Shown: positions 26,976 through 36,371 of the stretch, in pieces | How the letters are laid out: each line of letters opens with the position of its first letter | Position numbering within the stretch: the stretch's first letter is position 1 | Assembly: GCF_023703085.1 (NCBI RefSeq) | Contig: NZ_JAMQJY010000005.1 | Coordinates: forward strand, 62,001 to 126,000 | Direction of reading: 5' to 3' | DNA length: 64,000 nucleotides | Source of the DNA: Alkalicoccobacillus plakortidis | GTDB lineage: Bacteria; Bacillota; Bacilli; Bacillales; Bacillaceae_D | Notes under the pieces: model-generated | The model's database searches: none | What the model was told of the DNA's origin: nothing | What the model saw: the letters and a program-made list of their open reading frames with translations, nothing else | Program-made: the position numbers and the translations under genes

Positions 26976-29900
26976 TTACGCCTTAGCACTTGGCTCAAAG
27001 TTCAAATTCAGCTTATCGTTTCCTTGTTCTTCTTCATCATCAAGCTCTCTCATTTCAATCTCTTCTTCGTTGCTAGAGAGCATTTTCACGTCCATACCAA
27101 GTGATTGAAGCTCTTTAATCAGAACTTTAAAGGATTCAGGTACTCCTGGTTCAGGAACATTCTCACCTTTTACAATGGCTTCGTATGTTTTCACACGACC
27201 AACCACGTCATCTGATTTCACTGTCAGGATCTCCTGAAGTGTATAAGCAGCACCATATGCCTCAAGTGCCCAAACCTCCATCTCACCAAAACGCTGTCCA
27301 CCAAATTGAGCTTTACCACCCAATGGCTGTTGCGTAACAAGTGAATAAGGTCCAGTTGAACGAGCGTGCAACTTATCATCAACCATGTGAGCAAGTTTGA
27401 TCATGTACATAATACCTACAGAGATACGGTTATCAAACGGCTCACCTGTACGTCCATCATATAGCACTGTCTTACCATCACGTGCCATGCCCGCTTCTTC
27501 AAGCGTACCCCAAACATCTTCCTCACGCGCTCCATCAAATACTGGAGATGCAACGTGGATACCAAGCTTACGAGCAGCCATTCCTAAATGAAGCTCAAGC
27601 ACTTGTCCGATGTTCATACGAGAAGGTACCCCTAGTGGGTTTAACATGATGTCAATTGGTGTGCCATCAGGTAGGTACGGCATATCTTCCTCTGGAAGGA
27701 TACGCGAGATAACCCCTTTGTTTCCGTGACGACCGGCCATTTTATCCCCTTCATGAATCTTACGCTTTTGTACGATGTAAACACGTACTAGCTGATTCAC
27801 ACCAGGTGGTAATTCATCTCCATCTTCACGATTGAAGATCTTAACATCAAGCACAATACCGTCTCCACCATGAGGTGCACGAAGTGATGTATCACGTACT
27901 TCACGTGCCTTCTCACCAAAGATTGCATGAAGTAGACGTTCCTCAGCTGTTAGTTCCGTTACTCCCTTAGGTGTAACCTTACCAACTAGAATATCACCGT
28001 CTTTAACTTCTGCACCGGTACGGATGATGCCGCGCTCATCCAGATTACGTAGTGCATCTTCACCAACGTTTGGAATATCACGAGTGATTTCCTCTGGTCC
28101 AAGCTTTGTATCTCTAGCATCAGATTCATATTCTTCAATGTGAATCGATGTATACACATCATCTTTTACAAGGCGCTCACTTAAAATGATCGCATCCTCA
28201 TAGTTGTAACCTTCCCATGTCATGAAACCAACCATAACGTTACGGCCTAGAGCCATTTCGCCTTTTTCCATGGAAGGACCATCGGCAAGGATTTCACGCT
28301 TATCAACAATGTCGCCCTCTGCAACAATAGGACGTTGATTGTAACTTGTTCCTTGGTTAGAACGAATGAACTTTTGAAGACGGTATTTATCAAGGTCACC
28401 TTTTACATCCTGTCCGTCAACTTCTTCAATGCGACGAACCCAGATTTCCTTAGCCGTTACACGTTCAACTTCTCCACGGAACTTGGAAACAACCGCAGCT
28501 CCAGAGTCTCTTGCTGACACATGCTCCATACCTGTTCCAACAATCGGAGACTCAGGTACTAAAAGCGGAACAGCTTGACGCTGCATGTTCGCACCCATTA
28601 GGGCACGGTTGGAGTCATCGTTTTCTAGGAACGGGATACATGAAGTCGCGGCAGAAACAACCTGCTTAGGCGATACATCCATATAATCTAAACGTTCACG
28701 AGCAACAACTGTATTTTCTCCACGGAAACGAGCAATAATATTGTCATCAACAAATGCGCCATCTTCTGTTAACTTTGCATTCGCCTGTGCGACAACATAG
28801 TTATCCTCTTCATCCGCAGTTAGATAATCAATTTGTTTAGTAACCATACCTGTTTCAGGATCAACCCGACGGTATGGAGTCTCCATAAAGCCAAACTCAT
28901 TCACCTTCGCATATGAAGATAAAGAGTTAATTAGACCAATGTTTGGTCCCTCTGGCGTTTCAATCGGACACATACGACCATAGTGAGAGTAGTGAACGTC
29001 ACGAACTTCAAATCCAGCCCGCTCCCTTGTTAAACCACCGGGTCCGAGTGCAGATAGTCTACGTTTATGTGTCAGCTCAGCTAGTGGATTTGTTTGATCC
29101 ATAAACTGAGAAAGCTGAGAACTACCAAAGAACTCTTTAATTGATGCGATTACTGGACGAATGTTAATTAACGCCTGTGGAGTAATCATATTTGGATCTT
29201 GGATCGACATTCTCTCACGTACAACCCGCTCCATACGAGATAGACCAATACGGAACTGATTTTGTAAGAGCTCCCCTACTGAACGTAGACGACGGTTTCC
29301 AAGGTGATCAATATCATCTGTATCGCCAACACCGTGTAAAAGGTTAAAGAAATAGCTGATAGCTGAAATGATATCTGATGGTGCGATATGCTTCACATCA
29401 CGCTCTACCATTCCGTTACCAATAACATCTATTACTTGTTCACCTTCGCGATCACTCGGCGCATAGATTTTTACAGACTGGATATTAATCTCCTCGTCCT
29501 CAATAACGCCACCAGACGTGTACACTTTCTTGAAACCAACATTATTCTCTAAGTAAGGAATAATACGGTCAAGTGTACGACGATCAAGTACTGTACCCTC
29601 TTCAGCTAAAATTTCTCCTGTTTCTGGGTCTACTAACGTTTCAGCAATGCGTTGGTTAAAGAGACGATTTTTTATATGAAGCTTTTTATTCATCTTGTAG
29701 CGTCCAACATTCGCTAGGTCATAACGCTTCGGATCAAAGAAACGAGAATCAAGTAGACTCTTCGCATTTTCAACCGTTGGCGGCTCACCAGGGCGTAAAC
29801 GCTCATAGATTTCTAGTAATGCTTTTTCTGTGCTGTCTGTGTTGTCTTTCTCAAGAGAATTACGAAGATACTCGTTCTCTCCAAGAAGATCGACCATCTC

Positions 29901-30524
29901 TTGATCCGAACCGAATCCAAGAGCACGCAAAAGAACCGTCACTGGTATTTTTCTTGTGCGGTCTATCCGGACGTAAACAATATCCTTTGCATCCGTTTCA
30001 AGCTCAAGCCACGCTCCACGGTTCGGGATGACAGTAGCAGTAAACCCTTTTTTTCCGTTTTTGTCTGTTTTTTGACTGTAATATACGCTTGGGGAACGAA
30101 CCAGTTGCGAAACAATTACTCGCTCTGCTCCATTAATGACAAACGTACCGGTATCTGTCATAAGAGGGAAGTCGCCCATAAACACTTCCTGCTCTTTAAC
30201 TTCACCTGTTTCTTTGTTAATCAAACGAACCTTCACACGCAAAGGAGCAGCAAACGTTACATCACGTTCTTTTGACTCCTCTACAGGATATTTCGGTTCT
30301 CCCAGGCTGTAGTCAATAAATTCCAAAACCAAGTTACCTGTGAAATCTTGGATTGGTGAAATGTCCTGGAACATCTCACGTAGTCCTACATCAAGAAACC
30401 ATTGGTAGGAAGCTGTCTGAATTTCAATCAAGTTAGGAAGTTCCAATACCTCATTGATTCTCGCGTAGCTTCTACGCTGGCGGTGACGTCCATACTGAAT
30501 TAGTTGTCCTGCCAACTGATTCAC
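26976..30524 (-). CDS. rpoB: DNA-directed RNA polymerase subunit beta
   Basis: The beta subunit forms the upper catalytic pincer and rifampicin site. The product is 1182 residues, starting [20 protein letters not shown]. The rifampicin cluster reads [13 protein letters not shown] and [15 protein letters not shown], identical to the sensitive B. subtilis form. The C-terminal region binding beta' ([19 protein letters not shown]) is complete. The tail ([21 protein letters not shown]) is acidic and differs from B. subtilis, as expected for the variable end. Promoter-like sites lie upstream at 30650-30716. Confidence 0.98.
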   Translation of the reverse strand: MNQLAGQLIQYGRHRQRRSYARINEVLELPNLIEIQTASYQWFLDVGLREMFQDISPIQDFTGNLVLEFIDYSLGEPKYPVEESKERDVTFAAPLRVKVRLINKETGEVKEQEVFMGDFPLMTDTGTFVINGAERVIVSQLVRSPSVYYSQKTDKNGKKGFTATVIPNRGAWLELETDAKDIVYVRIDRTRKIPVTVLLRALGFGSDQEMVDLLGENEYLRNSLEKDNTDSTEKALLEIYERLRPGEPPTVENAKSLLDSRFFDPKRYDLANVGRYKMNKKLHIKNRLFNQRIAETLVDPETGEILAEEGTVLDRRTLDRIIPYLENNVGFKKVYTSGGVIEDEEINIQSVKIYAPSDREGEQVIDVIGNGMVERDVKHIAPSDIISAISYFFNLLHGVGDTDDIDHLGNRRLRSVGELLQNQFRIGLSRMERVVRERMSIQDPNMITPQALINIRPVIASIKEFFGSSQLSQFMDQTNPLAELTHKRRLSALGPGGLTRERAGFEVRDVHYSHYGRMCPIETPEGPNIGLINSLSSYAKVNEFGFMETPYRRVDPETGMVTKQIDYLTADEEDNYVVAQANAKLTEDGAFVDDNIIARFRGENTVVARERLDYMDVSPKQVVSAATSCIPFLENDDSNRALMGANMQRQAVPLLVPESPIVGTGMEHVSARDSGAAVVSKFRGEVERVTAKEIWVRRIEEVDGQDVKGDLDKYRLQKFIRSNQGTSYNQRPIVAEGDIVDKREILADGPSMEKGEMALGRNVMVGFMTWEGYNYEDAIILSERLVKDDVYTSIHIEEYESDARDTKLGPEEITRDIPNVGEDALRNLDERGIIRTGAEVKDGDILVGKVTPKGVTELTAEERLLHAIFGEKAREVRDTSLRAPHGGDGIVLDVKIFNREDGDELPPGVNQLVRVYIVQKRKIHEGDKMAGRHGNKGVISRILPEEDMPYLPDGTPIDIMLNPLGVPSRMNIGQVLELHLGMAARKLGIHVASPVFDGAREEDVWGTLEEAGMARDGKTVLYDGRTGEPFDNRISVGIMYMIKLAHMVDDKLHARSTGPYSLVTQQPLGGKAQFGGQRFGEMEVWALEAYGAAYTLQEILTVKSDDVVGRVKTYEAIVKGENVPEPGVPESFKVLIKELQSLGMDVKMLSSNEEEIEMRELDDEEEQGNDKLNLNFEPSAKA

Positions 30525-30649
30525 CCCTTAAATCTCGCGTTATAGTATCTAAAAAAGGCAAACAAAAATCTTACTAAAAGATGATTGAATGACCATTGTT
30601 CAAAAAAACTGACCTCACTTTACAATCATGCCACAATCAGAGCAAACTG

Positions 30650-30716
30650 ATTATAGCAGTATAACCAAATTTATCTAGTCGTATTCCTTATAAAATAGCG
30701 ATTTTACCGACTTCAA
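30650..30716 (-). promoter_or_regulatory. Two candidate rpoB promoters
   Basis: The upstream one is TTGAAG (30711-30716), an 18-base spacer and TATAAG (30687-30692). The downstream one is an extended -10, TGC-TATAAT (TATAAT at 30650-30655), with a weak -35. Both precede rpoB by 125-170 bases, in the 249-base gap after ybxB. The remaining gap holds no gene. Confidence 0.6.
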
Positions 30717-30773
30717 CTAGAAAAATAGGCAATTGTACGCATTAAATGATAATACCACAAGGTAAATAATGAG

Positions 30774-31376
30774 TCAATTTTTTCTTGCTCGAATAATAAA
30801 ATATCCTTTGTTTTTTTCCACAATCTCTACTTCATCAAAGAGTTGACCAAGTTTTTCAAGCGTTGAAGGTGCTCCTTGTTTCTTTTGAATCACTACCCAA
30901 AGCTCTCCACCCGTTTGTAAATGGGCATATGCTTGTTCATAAATTAAAAAAACTAACGCCTTACCAGCGCGTATTGGTGGATTGGTTACAATACCGGCAT
31001 ATTCATTATGCGGTACATGTTCAAACCCATCACTCTCATAAACCACGGCATTTTCCACTCGGTTTTGTCTTGCATTTAATCTCGCTAATGTGCATGCCCG
31101 CTCATTGACATCAATTAAATGCACCACTCGTTCGGGGTCAACTCTTGCAAGAGTTAATCCAATTGGCCCATATCCACAGCCAACATCAAGTAGATCCCCC
31201 TCTATTTCAGGGAATTGAAAATGCTCGATCAGCGTCCTGCTCCCAAAATCTACTTCATGCTTCGAGAAAACTCCCCTATCTGAAGTCAGACGCATTGTGT
31301 AACCACGTAAATCGGCAGTCCACGTCTTTTGCTCGCTTTGTGTACTTGGTTTGTTTGAATAATAGTGTTCAGACAT
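30774..31376 (-). CDS. ybxB: Class I SAM-dependent methyltransferase YbxB (RsmC-like)
   Basis: A 200-residue methyltransferase starting MSEHYYSNKPSTQSEQKTW at the ATG at 31376 behind GGAGGG; an upstream ATG at 31409 was rejected. The SAM-binding motif is LLDVGCGYGPIGLTLA, followed by HLIDVNERA (acidic residue of motif II) and the NPPIRAG motif (NPPxxxG) typical of N2-guanine methyltransferases of the RsmC/RlmG group. It probably modifies rRNA, but the exact base is not known from sequence. It lies between rplL and rpoB, as in B. subtilis. Confidence 0.92.
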   Translation of the reverse strand: MSEHYYSNKPSTQSEQKTWTADLRGYTMRLTSDRGVFSKHEVDFGSRTLIEHFQFPEIEGDLLDVGCGYGPIGLTLARVDPERVVHLIDVNERACTLARLNARQNRVENAVVYESDGFEHVPHNEYAGIVTNPPIRAGKALVFLIYEQAYAHLQTGGELWVVIQKKQGAPSTLEKLGQLFDEVEIVEKNKGYFIIRARKN

Positions 31377-31407
31377 CGTAACCCTCCATCCTGTTTTACC
31401 TATGGAC

Positions 31408-31436
31408 AAAAAAAGACTCGCTATGGCGCGAGCCTT
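31408..31436 (-). terminator. Intrinsic terminator after rplL
   Basis: The minus strand reads AAGGCTCGC, loop GCCATA, then GCGAGTCTT and a run of Ts. It falls between rplL and ybxB. Partial read-through into ybxB and rpoB is likely, as in related species. Confidence 0.85.
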
Positions 31437-31451
31437 TTCTTATTCAACTAA

Positions 31452-31821
31452 TTACTTAACTTCAACAGAAGCTCCTGCTTCTTCAAGCTTAGCTTTAACT
31501 TCGTTAGCTTCGTCTTGAGAAACGCCTTCTTTGATTGAAGCTGGAGCACCATCAACAAGTGCTTTCGCTTCTTTAAGACCAAGACCAGTTACTTCACGAA
31601 CTGCTTTGATTACGTTGATTTTAGAACCACCAGCAGATTCAAGAATTACGTCAAATTCAGTTTGCTCAGCAGCAGCTTCGCCAAGCGCCAGCACCTGCAG
31701 CAGCTACAGGAGCAGCAGCAGTAACACCGAATTCTTCTTCAATAGCTTTTACTAGATCGTTAAGTTCAAGAACTGTCATTTCTTTGATTGCACCAATGAT
31801 TTCTTCATGCGTTTTAGTCAT
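31452..31821 (-). CDS. rplL: 50S ribosomal protein L7/L12 (frame broken once, probable sequence error)
   Basis: L7/L12 is the multi-copy stalk protein that recruits translation GTPases. From the ATG at 31821 (ribosome-binding site AAGGAGG) the product begins [19 protein letters not shown]. The Ala-rich hinge then meets GCTTGGC at 31681-31686. Removing one T gives [20 protein letters not shown], which joins the C-terminal domain ending [12 protein letters not shown]. Corrected length is 122 residues. A normal GCTGGC lies directly beside the altered one, an internal contrast. Confidence 0.93.
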
Positions 31822-31889
31822 TTGTAAATCCTCCTTGTTTTATAGGTGATTTTTCACCTTTGTTTGTTATTAGTTAGCAGGCAACTCTA

Positions 31890-32390
31890 TTAAGCGCCTT
31901 GCTCTTCCTTTTGTTCTGCAACTGCTTTAGTAACAAGTGCAAAGTTACGAACTGGTGCTTGAAGCACACTAAGAAGCATAGAAAGAAGTCCATCACGAGA
32001 TGGAAGCTCAGCCAACGCCTTGATTTGCTCAAGAGAAGCAACCTGACCTTCAATTACACCAGCTTTGATTTCTAACGCTTCATGTTTCTTAGCGAATTCG
32101 TTAAGAATCTTAGCAGGAGCAATAACGTCTTCTTTACTGAATGCGATCGCAGTAGGACCTACAAGCTGCTCATCAAGAGCAGTAAGTTCAGTCTCAGCCG
32201 TAGCACGACGAGTCATTGAGTTCTTGTATACTTTGAATTCAACACCAGCATCACGCAACTGTTTACGAAGTTCCGTTACTTCAGAAACGGAAAGTCCACG
32301 ATAATCAACAACAACTGTTGACTGGCTTTCACGAAGCTTAGTAGCGATATCAGAAACAACCTGTTTCTTAGCATCAATTACTTTACTCAT
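31890..32390 (-). CDS. rplJ: 50S ribosomal protein L10
   Basis: L10 anchors L7/L12 dimers to the stalk base on 23S rRNA. The product is 166 residues starting [19 protein letters not shown] at 32390 behind GGAGGTG. The RNA-binding domain includes [20 protein letters not shown] and the C-terminal helix that holds L12 ends [15 protein letters not shown] classical L10 leader RNA lies just upstream, so feedback control by L10(L12)4 is expected. Confidence 0.97.
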   Translation of the reverse strand: MSKVIDAKKQVVSDIATKLRESQSTVVVDYRGLSVSEVTELRKQLRDAGVEFKVYKNSMTRRATAETELTALDEQLVGPTAIAFSKEDVIAPAKILNEFAKKHEALEIKAGVIEGQVASLEQIKALAELPSRDGLLSMLLSVLQAPVRNFALVTKAVAEQKEEQGA

Positions 32391-32439
32391 ACATACACCT
32401 CCTGTTAGTCTTTTACGTTTATACCGCACATAAGCATAT

Positions 32440-32542
32440 AAAAAGCCCTCATGCAGACATGAGGGCGTATGGATTCTAATGAAAAGAATCTATCGCTTAC
32501 CTCGGCAGGATATTAAGCTAATAAGCCCCTGCTGTCTACGGT
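32440..32542 (-). promoter_or_regulatory. L10 leader RNA of rplJL with terminator-like stem
   Basis: The minus strand between rplA and rplJ carries the hallmark order of the Firmicute L10 leader: CCGTAGACAGCAGGGGC, TTAATATCCTGCCGAGG, a small hairpin (AGATTC/GAATC), and a final strong stem GCCCTCATG/CATGAGGGC followed by TTTTT (32440-32466). L10-L12 binding is known to regulate expression through this structure. A TATACC box lies just upstream, but no clear -35 was found. Confidence 0.85.
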
Positions 32543-32614
32543 ATAATCATTTTGTTTGTGCATTCATTGCGCACTTCAAGAAGTATACAGAATGAACACT
32601 CATGTTGTCAACGT

Positions 32615-33310
32615 TTATTTAGAAAGAGATGAAACGTTCACGCGAATTCCAGGACCCATTGTAGATGCAATTGCTACGTTACGCATATACGTACCTTTAG
32701 CAGCACTAGGCTTAGCTTTTAGCAATGTATCAATGATTGTCTTGAAGTTCTCAACAAGTTTGTCATCCTCAAATGACACCTTACCGATTGGCACGTGTAC
32801 GTTACCGGATTTTTCAACACGGTACTCTACTTTACCAGCTTTGATTTCGTTAACAGCTTTTGTTACATCAAATGTAACAGTACCTGTTTTAGGGTTTGGC
32901 ATTAGGCCTTTTGGTCCAAGTACACGACCAAGCTTACCAACTTGAGCCATCATGTCTGGAGTAGCTACGATTACATCAAAATCAAACCAACCTTGGTTGA
33001 TTTTGTTGATGAAATCCTCTTCTCCAACATAGTCAGCACCAGCAGCTTCAGCTTCTTTAGCTTTATCACCTTTAGCAAAAACTAGAACGCGTTGTGTTTT
33101 ACCTGTACCATTTGGAAGCACAACTGCTCCACGGATTTGTTGATCCGCTTTTTTCGGGTCTACACCCAAACGAACAGCAACTTCAACAGACTCGTCAAAT
33201 TTAGCTGTTGCTGTTTTCTTAACAAGTTCAATCGCTTCTGCTGGAGAATACGTAGTATCCTTATCAACCAGCTTTAGAGCTTCTTGATACTTTTTACCTT
33301 TTTTAGCCAT
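32615..33310 (-). CDS. rplA: 50S ribosomal protein L1
   Basis: L1 forms the mobile stalk that moves deacylated tRNA from the E site. The product is 231 residues starting [19 protein letters not shown] at 33310 behind GGAGG; an ATG six codons upstream overlaps that site. The signature region [20 protein letters not shown] is intact, with [20 protein letters not shown] after it. It follows rplK. Confidence 0.98.
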   Translation of the reverse strand: MAKKGKKYQEALKLVDKDTTYSPAEAIELVKKTATAKFDESVEVAVRLGVDPKKADQQIRGAVVLPNGTGKTQRVLVFAKGDKAKEAEAAGADYVGEEDFINKINQGWFDFDVIVATPDMMAQVGKLGRVLGPKGLMPNPKTGTVTFDVTKAVNEIKAGKVEYRVEKSGNVHVPIGKVSFEDDKLVENFKTIIDTLLKAKPSAAKGTYMRNVAIASTMGPGIRVNVSSLSK

Positions 33311-33428
33311 GATTCTTTTCCTCCTCAATTGTGGTTTTAACGGATAGTCCTCCCACTACAGAAGGTTGCGCCCTGTCTAACAGGTAAGAGGAATAACCCT
33401 CAATCGCAACCTCCAGTAAACGGAACAA

Positions 33429-33854
33429 TTAATCTTCGATCGTAATTCCCATGCTACGAGCTGTTCCTTCAACCATACGCATAGCGGATTCAACATTCGC
33501 TGCGTTGAGATCTGGCATCTTAGTTTCAGCAATCTCGCGCACTTTATCACGCTTAACAGTTGCAACTTTATTTCGGTTCGGCTCTCCAGAACCAGACTCG
33601 ATTCCAGCTGCTTTTTTAAGCAATACCGCTGCAGGCGGAGTTTTTGTGATGAACGTAAAAGAACGATCCTCAAAAACTGTAATCTCAACAGGAATGATAA
33701 GACCTGCTTGATCAGAAGTACGAGCGTTAAATTCTTTACAGAAACCCATAATATTCACACCTGCTTGACCCAATGCAGGACCAACCGGTGGAGCTTGGAT
33801 TCGCTTTCCAGCAGGGATTTGCAATTTAACCATTTTAATTACCTTTTTAGCCAC
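33429..33854 (-). CDS. rplK: 50S ribosomal protein L11
   Basis: L11 binds the GTPase-associated centre of 23S rRNA and is needed for RelA activation. I start it at a GTG (33854): [20 protein letters not shown], 141 residues, with GGAGG placed well; an upstream in-frame ATG lies within the ribosome-binding region. The proline-rich [19 protein letters not shown] hinge, the target region of thiostrepton-type antibiotics, is normal. It ends [10 protein letters not shown]. Confidence 0.97.
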   Translation of the reverse strand: MAKKVIKMVKLQIPAGKRIQAPPVGPALGQAGVNIMGFCKEFNARTSDQAGLIIPVEITVFEDRSFTFITKTPPAAVLLKKAAGIESGSGEPNRNKVATVKRDKVREIAETKMPDLNAANVESAMRMVEGTARSMGITIED

Positions 33855-33913
33855 GTGACACACCTCCTTAAGTCCGTGATGTGGTTATCCGGATGATTTT
33901 CATCCTCCCACTC

Positions 33914-33939
33914 AAAAAACGGATGCATTCATGCACCCG
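33914..33939 (-). terminator. Terminator-like hairpin in the nusG-rplK gap
   Basis: The minus strand has CGGGTGCA, TGAA, TGCATCCG (one G-T pair) followed by TTTTTT. It lies downstream of the promoter at 33975-34003 and 60 bases before rplK, so it could both end the nusG transcript and attenuate the new one. Confidence 0.75.
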
Positions 33940-33974
33940 ATGGCTCATGTTATCAAACCATATCAAACATGAAA

Positions 33975-34003
33975 ATTCTATCACCTTCGCAGATAGATAT
34001 CAA
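33975..34003 (-). promoter_or_regulatory. Sigma-A promoter of rplK-rplA
   Basis: TTGATA (33998-34003), a 17-base spacer and TAGAAT (33975-33980) on the minus strand, immediately after the nusG stop. The predicted leader has a CATGTT/AACATG stem, the terminator-like hairpin at 33914-33939, and GGATGA-AAA-TCATCC (33890-33904) before the ribosome-binding site. Confidence 0.75.
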
Positions 34004-34011
34004 GTCATTTT

Positions 34012-34545
34012 TTAAATCTTTTCTACTTGGTTATAATCAAGCTCAACCGGAGTCTCGCGTCCAAACATGTTCACATGAACCTTAATCTTTTGTTTTTCCA
34101 CTTGAATTTCTTCAATTGTTCCAACAAAATTCGCAAAGGGACCTTCTTTCACTTTCACAGATTCTTTGATATCAAAATCAATTTCTGCTCGTGGTTGTTC
34201 AACGCCCATCTGCTTAAGGATACTTTCAACCTCATCAGGAAGAAGAGCCGTTGGTTTAGAACCAACGCCAGAAGAACCGACAAATCCAGTTACTCCAGGT
34301 GTATTACGAACAACATACCAAGAGTCATCTGTCATAATGATTTCTACCAACACGTAACCAGGAAATACTTTGCGGGTTACGGTTTTTGTCTTACCATTTT
34401 TTACTTCTGTTTCTTCTTCAACAGGAACAAGCACTCGAAAGATCTTATCTGCCATATCCATAGATTCCACACGCTTTTCAAGATTTGCTTTAACCTTGTT
34501 TTCATAACCTGAATACGTATGAACTACATACCAATTTTTCTCCAT
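34012..34545 (-). CDS. nusG: Transcription termination/antitermination protein NusG
   Basis: NusG binds RNA polymerase through its NGN domain and contacts Rho or S10 through its KOW domain; in Bacillus it also promotes pausing. The product is 177 residues: NGN begins MEKNWYVVHTYSGYENKVKA, and the KOW region reads VKVKEGPFANFVGTIEEIQ. It ends VELDYNQVEKI. It lies 75 bases after secE, the invariant bacterial pairing. Confidence 0.98.
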   Translation of the reverse strand: MEKNWYVVHTYSGYENKVKANLEKRVESMDMADKIFRVLVPVEEETEVKNGKTKTVTRKVFPGYVLVEIIMTDDSWYVVRNTPGVTGFVGSSGVGSKPTALLPDEVESILKQMGVEQPRAEIDFDIKESVKVKEGPFANFVGTIEEIQVEKQKIKVHVNMFGRETPVELDYNQVEKI

Positions 34546-34620
34546 TGTGGCTAGGACCAGCTAGTCCTATTCGCCTCCTTTCTAGTACTCATTTCATGCT
34601 CTAATAATACGACCGCACTC

Positions 34621-34800
34621 CTAGAGTAGGCGAACTAATTCCGAAATTCCCAAATCTACCACTGCAAAAAAGACAGTCATAATCGCAACGGTTGCAAGAA
34701 CCACTAGTGTGTAACGTGTGAGTTCTTTGCGCGTTGGCCAACTGACTCTTCTCATCTCTTGAGCAACACTTTGAAAGAAATTACCTAATTTACCGGCCAA
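34621..34800 (-). CDS. secE: Protein translocase subunit SecE
   Basis: A 59-residue single-span membrane protein that clamps SecY. It starts at a TTG (34800) with GGAGGTGTTCCC immediately before it: MAGKLGNFFQSVAQEMRRVS. The amphipathic cytoplasmic part with the conserved VSWPTRKEL is followed by the membrane helix YTLVVLATVAIMTVFFAVVD and ends ISELVRLL. No ATG start is available in frame. It is cotranscribed with nusG. Confidence 0.95.
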   Translation of the reverse strand: MAGKLGNFFQSVAQEMRRVSWPTRKELTRYTLVVLATVAIMTVFFAVVDLGISELVRLL

Positions 34801-34881
34801 GGGAACACCTCCAGCACCATATAATTATGGTCATGATCAAGTCTATCTAAACAGCCGCATTCCGAAGACAAGATTCCTCAA

Positions 34882-34919
34882 AATAAAAAAAGAACCGCTG
34901 CATTCATTCAAATGCGGTT
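34882..34919 (-). terminator. Intrinsic terminator upstream of secE
   Basis: Arms AACCGC and GCGGTT, extended by ATT/AAT with a bulge, are followed by TTTTTTT on the minus strand. It lies 80 bases before secE and about 90 bases downstream of the promoter at 35017-35045. It can end the sigH transcript and that of the intergenic promoter. Confidence 0.8.
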
Positions 34920-35016
34920 TAGTACAAAGACGCTATAAAAGTCGTTTCCTTATTCACAGAGATTAGTAACAGTCTATATCAATAAAGAGAACAATTATAA
35001 TTACACATGCTCTTTG

Positions 35017-35045
35017 ATACTAGCATGTCAAGAAATTTGTGTCAA
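35017..35045 (-). promoter_or_regulatory. Near-consensus promoter between sigH and secE
   Basis: TTGACA (35040-35045), a 17-base spacer ending TGC (extended -10) and TAGTAT (35017-35022). Transcription would begin near 35010. The first 125 nucleotides form an AAAGAG/CTCTTT stem and then reach the terminator at 34882-34919. It therefore drives either an attenuated secE-nusG leader or a small RNA. No rpmG gene is present in this 310-base gap. Confidence 0.7.
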
Positions 35046-35110
35046 TCTTTGGTTAATGATTTTCAAAGCAAAAACGGCACATTGCTCCAAGCCTTGTACC
35101 GTTATTGATT

Positions 35111-35777
35111 CTATAGCGTAACACCTTTTAATTCCACGTAACGCTCCAAGCTTACGTTTCACCCGTTGCAGCGCATTATCGATTGATTTCACATGACGAT
35201 TAAGATCAGACGAAATCTCTTGATAGGTTCTGCCATCTAGATAAAGCAGAAGGACTTGCTGTTCTAATTCACTGAGGATTTCCCCCATTTTTAATTCAAT
35301 ATTTTCAAACTCTTCTTGATTGATGAGAAGCTCTTCTGGATCCGTCACTCGATTTCCACAAATGACATCAAGTAATGTGCGATCTGACTCCTCGTCATAA
35401 AGAGGTTTGTCTAGAGACACATAGGAGTTGAGGGGGATATGCTTTTGCCTGGTAGCCGTCTTAATAGCAGTAATAATCTGCCGTGTGATACACAACTCCG
35501 CGAACGCCTTAAAGGAGGATAGCTTGTCCCCATTAAAGTCTCGTACAGCCTTATACAGACCTATCATTCCCTCTTGAACAATATCTTCATGATCAGCGCC
35601 AATCAAAAAATACGATCGTGACTTAGCACGAACAAAATTCTTATATTTGTTAATTAGATATTCAAGTGCCTGAGTATTTCCGAGTCTTACTTGTTCCACG
35701 AGAAAGCTATCATCAGCCTGTTCAAATCCGTTACCAGGCTTTGTAAAAGTTGGTTCAAGCTGAAGCTCTGCAGTCAC
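35111..35777 (-). CDS. sigH: RNA polymerase sigma-H factor (frame broken once near the end, probable sequence error)
   Basis: SigH directs transition-phase and early sporulation transcription in Bacillus. It starts at a GTG (35777) behind GAGGGGG: MTAELQLEPTFTKPGNGFEQ. Region 2 reads DIVQEGMIGLYKAVRDFNGD and FKAFAELCITRQIITAIKTA; region 4 has YLDGRTYQEISSDLNRHVKS. As written the frame runs to 35028 with an unrelated tail. Removing one T from GCTTGG at 35146-35151 gives RVKRKLERYVELKGVTL and a stop at 35111, close to the B. subtilis end. Corrected length is 221 residues. Confidence 0.92.
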
Positions 35778-35822
35778 AATAATACCCCCTCGGCCAAGGC
35801 CACTAACTTAATGTTTAAACGT

Positions 35823-35852
35823 ATTATATAGCACAGTTTTCCAGGAGGTCAA
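35823..35852 (-). promoter_or_regulatory. Sigma-A-like promoter of sigH
   Basis: TTGACC (35847-35852), an 18-base spacer and TATAAT (35823-35828) on the minus strand, directly after the rae1 stop. The sigH GTG follows about 45 bases after the -10. In B. subtilis sigH is repressed by AbrB; an AbrB site cannot be recognised by eye. Confidence 0.75.
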
Positions 35853-35856
35853 CCTC

Positions 35857-36369
35857 TCATCTCTCACCACGTCGCCATTTTTCAAAAATTTCAGTTAGCT
35901 CCTCACTAAGATAAGCATGTGTCGGTTTTTGTTGTTTCTTGGCAGTTTCGACCATTTTTGCAATTCCTTTTGTTGCCATTTCTGTCTCTATCAAAAGTTC
36001 TCTGGCTGACTTTCTCAACGCACCGCTTCCGAAAATAACAGACTGCTCCGCAAAATCGGAAGTAGCTACGTGAATGGTTGTATCCACACGCTTTAATTCC
36101 CGCACTAATCGCTCAATACGTTCATCGGCTGTCTCTAATTTCCGTGTGTAAATGACTTCAACTCGATGATTTTTATAAGACTTGCCTATACCTGAGACCA
36201 TGTGTGCATCAAAAATAACGGTCACTTCGTCTCCTGAATATGCTTGGTACTCCGCCATCTTGCTAATTAAGAGATCTCTTGCCAGTTCCAGGTCTTGGTC
36301 CTTTAAATCTCGTAGCTTTGGCCATGCACCAATAATATTATAACCATCAACCAGCAGAATGGTTCTCAT
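35857..36369 (-). CDS. rae1: Ribosome-dependent mRNA endonuclease Rae1 (YacP, NYN domain)
   Basis: A 170-residue NYN/PIN-like nuclease. In B. subtilis Rae1 enters the ribosomal A site and cuts certain mRNAs during translation. The N-terminal motif ILLVDGYNIIGAWPKLRDL holds the first catalytic Asp, DEVTVIFDAHMVSG the next, and HVATSDFAEQSVIFGSGALR the third acidic cluster. It ends EIFEKWRRGER. It starts two bases after the rlmB stop and so belongs to the gltX-cysE operon. Confidence 0.92.
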   Translation of the reverse strand: MRTILLVDGYNIIGAWPKLRDLKDQDLELARDLLISKMAEYQAYSGDEVTVIFDAHMVSGIGKSYKNHRVEVIYTRKLETADERIERLVRELKRVDTTIHVATSDFAEQSVIFGSGALRKSARELLIETEMATKGIAKMVETAKKQQKPTHAYLSEELTEIFEKWRRGER

Positions 36370-36371
36370 TG

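Noticed and set aside
26976..30524. Rifampicin-resistance change in rpoB
   Set aside because: The resistance cluster matches the B. subtilis sensitive sequence.
34027..34512. A 161-codon frame antisense to nusG
   Set aside because: Mirror of nusG codon usage; rich in Phe, Asn and Cys without a domain.
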